From contig JACTMO010000012.1 in NCBI GenBank assembly GCA_014584605.1, forward strand, positions 1 to 32,706: a DNA stretch of 32,706 nt. Direction: 5' to 3'. Position 1 is the first letter of the stretch. The number at the start of each line of letters is the position of its first letter. Shown piece after piece: positions 31,128 to 32,706 of the stretch. The stretch is from Bacteroidota bacterium. GTDB taxonomy: Bacteria > Bacteroidota > Bacteroidia > Flavobacteriales_F > PHOS-HE28. Under the pieces are notes generated by a model. That model did not search any database. It saw nothing but the letters and a program-made list of their open reading frames with translations, and was not told where the DNA came from. Made by a program: the position numbers and the translations under genes.

Positions 31128-32645
31128 ATGCGTACCCGTGTCGTGACCTGGGTCGGCCTCATGGCCCTGCTCCCCGGCGGGCTGAGCGCGCAGCTCGTGA
31201 TCTGGGCCGAGGAGTTCGAGAACGGATGCACCGGCGGATGTTATACCTCGGCCTACAGCACCGGTCCGAACGGTGCGTGGAGCGTGGTGAACACGGGAAC
31301 CAACGGCGCCTGTGCGAACCGCTGGTTCATCAGCTGCACCGAGAACGGCAACGCGGTCGGCACCTGCGGCACCAGCTGCACCTCGGGCAACGAGACCCTG
31401 CACGTGGGCAATGATGTGGCCTGCGCATCGCCCAACGGCTGCTTCTTCTGTCCTGCGGGCGACTGCGGGGCCGCCTACGATGCCAGCTGCCCGCCCGGCC
31501 TGTGCGGCTTCTGCTGCTCGTGCAATTCTTCGCAGACCGACCAGCGAGCCACCTCGCCGGTGATCGACCTCACCGGGCGCACCGGGGCCACCCTTACCTT
31601 TCAGTACATGGAGGGCGGCCAGGGAACACAGGACAACGCCACCCTGTGGTACTACAACGGCACGGTGTGGAGCCAGCTGGCGGACATGGCCAAGACGGCC
31701 ACGGGTTGCGGGGGACAGGGGATCTGGACCGCGTACTCCACGGCCCTGCCCGCATCGGCCAACAACAACCCCAACGTGCGCATCGGCTTCCGGTGGGTGA
31801 ACAACAACGACGGCAGCGGGTCCGATCCCAGCTTCGCGGTGGACAACGTGCAGGTCACGGTGGCCTACGCGCCCGATTGCGTCGGCCCCCTCGTGAACGA
31901 GCTCGGGAACGGGGCGGTCGGCAGTTCCAAGGAATACATGGAGCTGCTGGTCTGCGGCCCGCCTTGCAGCACGGTGGACCTGCGCCGCTGGAAGATCGAC
32001 GACAACAACGGCGTGCTGTTCAACGGCTTCGGCACCACCCTCGCCTCCAGCGGGACGGCGGCGGGCCATCTGCGCTTCAGCAACGCCGCGCAATGGGCGG
32101 CGGTGCCCACCGGAGCGCTCGTGGTCGTGTACAACGAGGCCGATCCGAACCCCATGCTCCCGCCGGACGACCCCAATGACAGTGCGCCGAACGACAGCGT
32201 GTACGTGCTGCCCGGGAACAGCGCCCTGCTGGAGGGTTGCGCGCTCTTTCCGGATGCGAACAGCAGCTCGAGCTACGGCAACTGCAGCTTCGGTGCCGCC
32301 CTCTGGAACCTGGTCGGCCTGCGCAACGACGGCGACGCCGGGCAGACGCGGCGACCCGACGGCAGCTACTTCCACGGCATCAGCTACGGGAGCAATGCGA
32401 ACAACATGAACGGCGGGGGCATCGACGGGCTGCGGATCAGCACCGTGTCGCACAGCGGCCGGGTGATCTCCTTCACCGGGTCGGACCCACGTTCGGCGGC
32501 CGACTTCACCAGTGCGCCCATCGCGGGCAACGAAACGCCCGGAGCGCCCAACAACGCGGTCAACGCCGCGTATATCGGCACCCTGCGCTGCGTGGTCCTG
32601 CCCATCGCAGGGCTATCGGGTCTTAAACCCACAAGGGTCGGTTGA
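31128..32645 (+). CDS. Secreted Cys-rich / lamin-tail-like surface protein, 3' end probably disrupted
   Basis: The 505-residue frame starts with a signal peptide (MRTRVVTWVGLMALLPGGLS, cleavage near SAQ). It continues with a Cys-rich jelly-roll-like domain (~25-250; many C-x-x-C-like pairs, SPVIDLTG, FAVDNVQVTV). A lamin-tail-type domain follows (~252-480; VNELGNGAVGSSKEYMELLV, LRRWKIDDNNG, GALVVVYNE). Such Bacteroidota proteins normally continue from a LPI(E)LLSF-type motif into a type IX sorting domain. Here the frame reads RCVVLPI up to 32606, then 13 unrelated residues and a stop, and G+C content drops at the same point. I infer that the C-terminal sorting domain was cut off by an insertion or rearrangement. 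If so, the protein would be secreted to the periplasm but not exported. A real short C-terminus is the alternative. Confidence 0.75.
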   Translation: MRTRVVTWVGLMALLPGGLSAQLVIWAEEFENGCTGGCYTSAYSTGPNGAWSVVNTGTNGACANRWFISCTENGNAVGTCGTSCTSGNETLHVGNDVACASPNGCFFCPAGDCGAAYDASCPPGLCGFCCSCNSSQTDQRATSPVIDLTGRTGATLTFQYMEGGQGTQDNATLWYYNGTVWSQLADMAKTATGCGGQGIWTAYSTALPASANNNPNVRIGFRWVNNNDGSGSDPSFAVDNVQVTVAYAPDCVGPLVNELGNGAVGSSKEYMELLVCGPPCSTVDLRRWKIDDNNGVLFNGFGTTLASSGTAAGHLRFSNAAQWAAVPTGALVVVYNEADPNPMLPPDDPNDSAPNDSVYVLPGNSALLEGCALFPDANSSSSYGNCSFGAALWNLVGLRNDGDAGQTRRPDGSYFHGISYGSNANNMNGGGIDGLRISTVSHSGRVISFTGSDPRSAADFTSAPIAGNETPGAPNNAVNAAYIGTLRCVVLPIAGLSGLKPTRVG

Positions 32646-32706
32646 TTGATCATTGATGGGGGTACTTGATCCCCATTTCCGGAATTGAGTGGTTGCGGCC
32701 TCTCGC
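32607..32706. mobile_element. Possible edge of an insertion sequence or other foreign DNA
   Basis: From about 32607 the sequence loses coding similarity to the upstream gene family and becomes much less G+C rich, with TTAA, TTGATTGATCATTGAT and GGAATTGAG. It begins GCAGGGCTATCGGGTCTTAA. CAGGG-type termini are known in some IS families (for example ISAs1-like), but no transposase or second end is in view. A short inverted repeat (ATGGGG / CCCCAT, ~32655-32676) lies inside. Confidence 0.35.

Noticed and set aside
1..32706. CRISPR arrays, rRNA genes, phage modules or toxin-antitoxin pairs
   Set aside because: I looked for regularly spaced short repeats, rRNA cores and small paired genes and saw none. 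The only tandem repeat is the in-frame 207-bp unit at the left edge.

Overview
The window reads as chromosomal DNA of a high-G+C member of the Bacteroidota, most likely a Flavobacteriales-like lineage. Four things point there. The gene order folP / DUF1599 / DoxX-thioredoxin (BT_3928-like) / tpiA / prmA / clpS is, from memory, a Bacteroidota core neighbourhood. Many starts are preceded by boxes resembling the Bacteroidota -7 promoter element TAnnTTTG. There are large surface proteins of the type secreted by the type IX system, and TPR/PD40/SPOR envelope proteins. Base composition is strongly G+C rich, so long antisense open frames are common; they are treated here as shadows. Coding density is very high and no gene-free stretch exceeds about 175 bases.

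Layout. 1-1050 (-): the N-terminal part of a secreted repeat protein running off the left edge inside a 207-bp tandem repeat. 1126-1785 (-): a spermidine-synthase-like methyltransferase. 1840-3998 (+): a membrane class III nucleotide cyclase translationally coupled to a secreted protein built of ~36-residue repeats. 4128-5638 (-): a second membrane cyclase behind a small membrane protein. 5708-6331 (+): a secreted beta-sandwich protein. 6411-7271 (-): folP. 7315-10748 (+): a membrane-anchored TPR protein, a duplicated DUF1599 protein and a DoxX-thioredoxin protein. 10736-12226 (-) and 12286-12744 (+): a divergent carotenoid pair (CrtD/CrtI-type desaturase and CrtZ-type hydroxylase). 12846-26002 (+): a tight five-gene run, tpiA-prmA-(1485-aa unknown)-plsY-(2149-aa TPR/PD40/SPOR protein), with junctions of 4 nt or less, two of them overlapping. 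26043-27121 (+): clpS overlapping an M48 lipoprotein peptidase. 27163-27285: tRNA-Arg(ACG) and a strong intrinsic terminator. 27320-27571 (-): a CBU_0592-type membrane protein. 27701-31032 (+): ychF and an M3 lipoprotein peptidase. 31128-32645 (+): a secreted lamin-tail-like protein whose 3' end appears cut off by foreign, lower-G+C DNA at about 32607.

How it fits together. The long run links central metabolism (TpiA), translation (PrmA) and phospholipid synthesis (PlsY) to two very large envelope proteins, one of which carries paired peptidoglycan-binding-type SPOR domains. The two paralogous cyclases suggest cyclic-nucleotide signalling from the membrane, each tied to an uncharacterised partner. 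The left edge falls in a tandem repeat and the right edge in probable mobile DNA, so this may be a complete assembly contig. I see no CRISPR array, no intact transposase and no phage module. The least understood material is the cyclase-coupled repeat protein, the 1485-aa protein, the 2149-aa SPOR protein and the very short promoter-to-start spacings.
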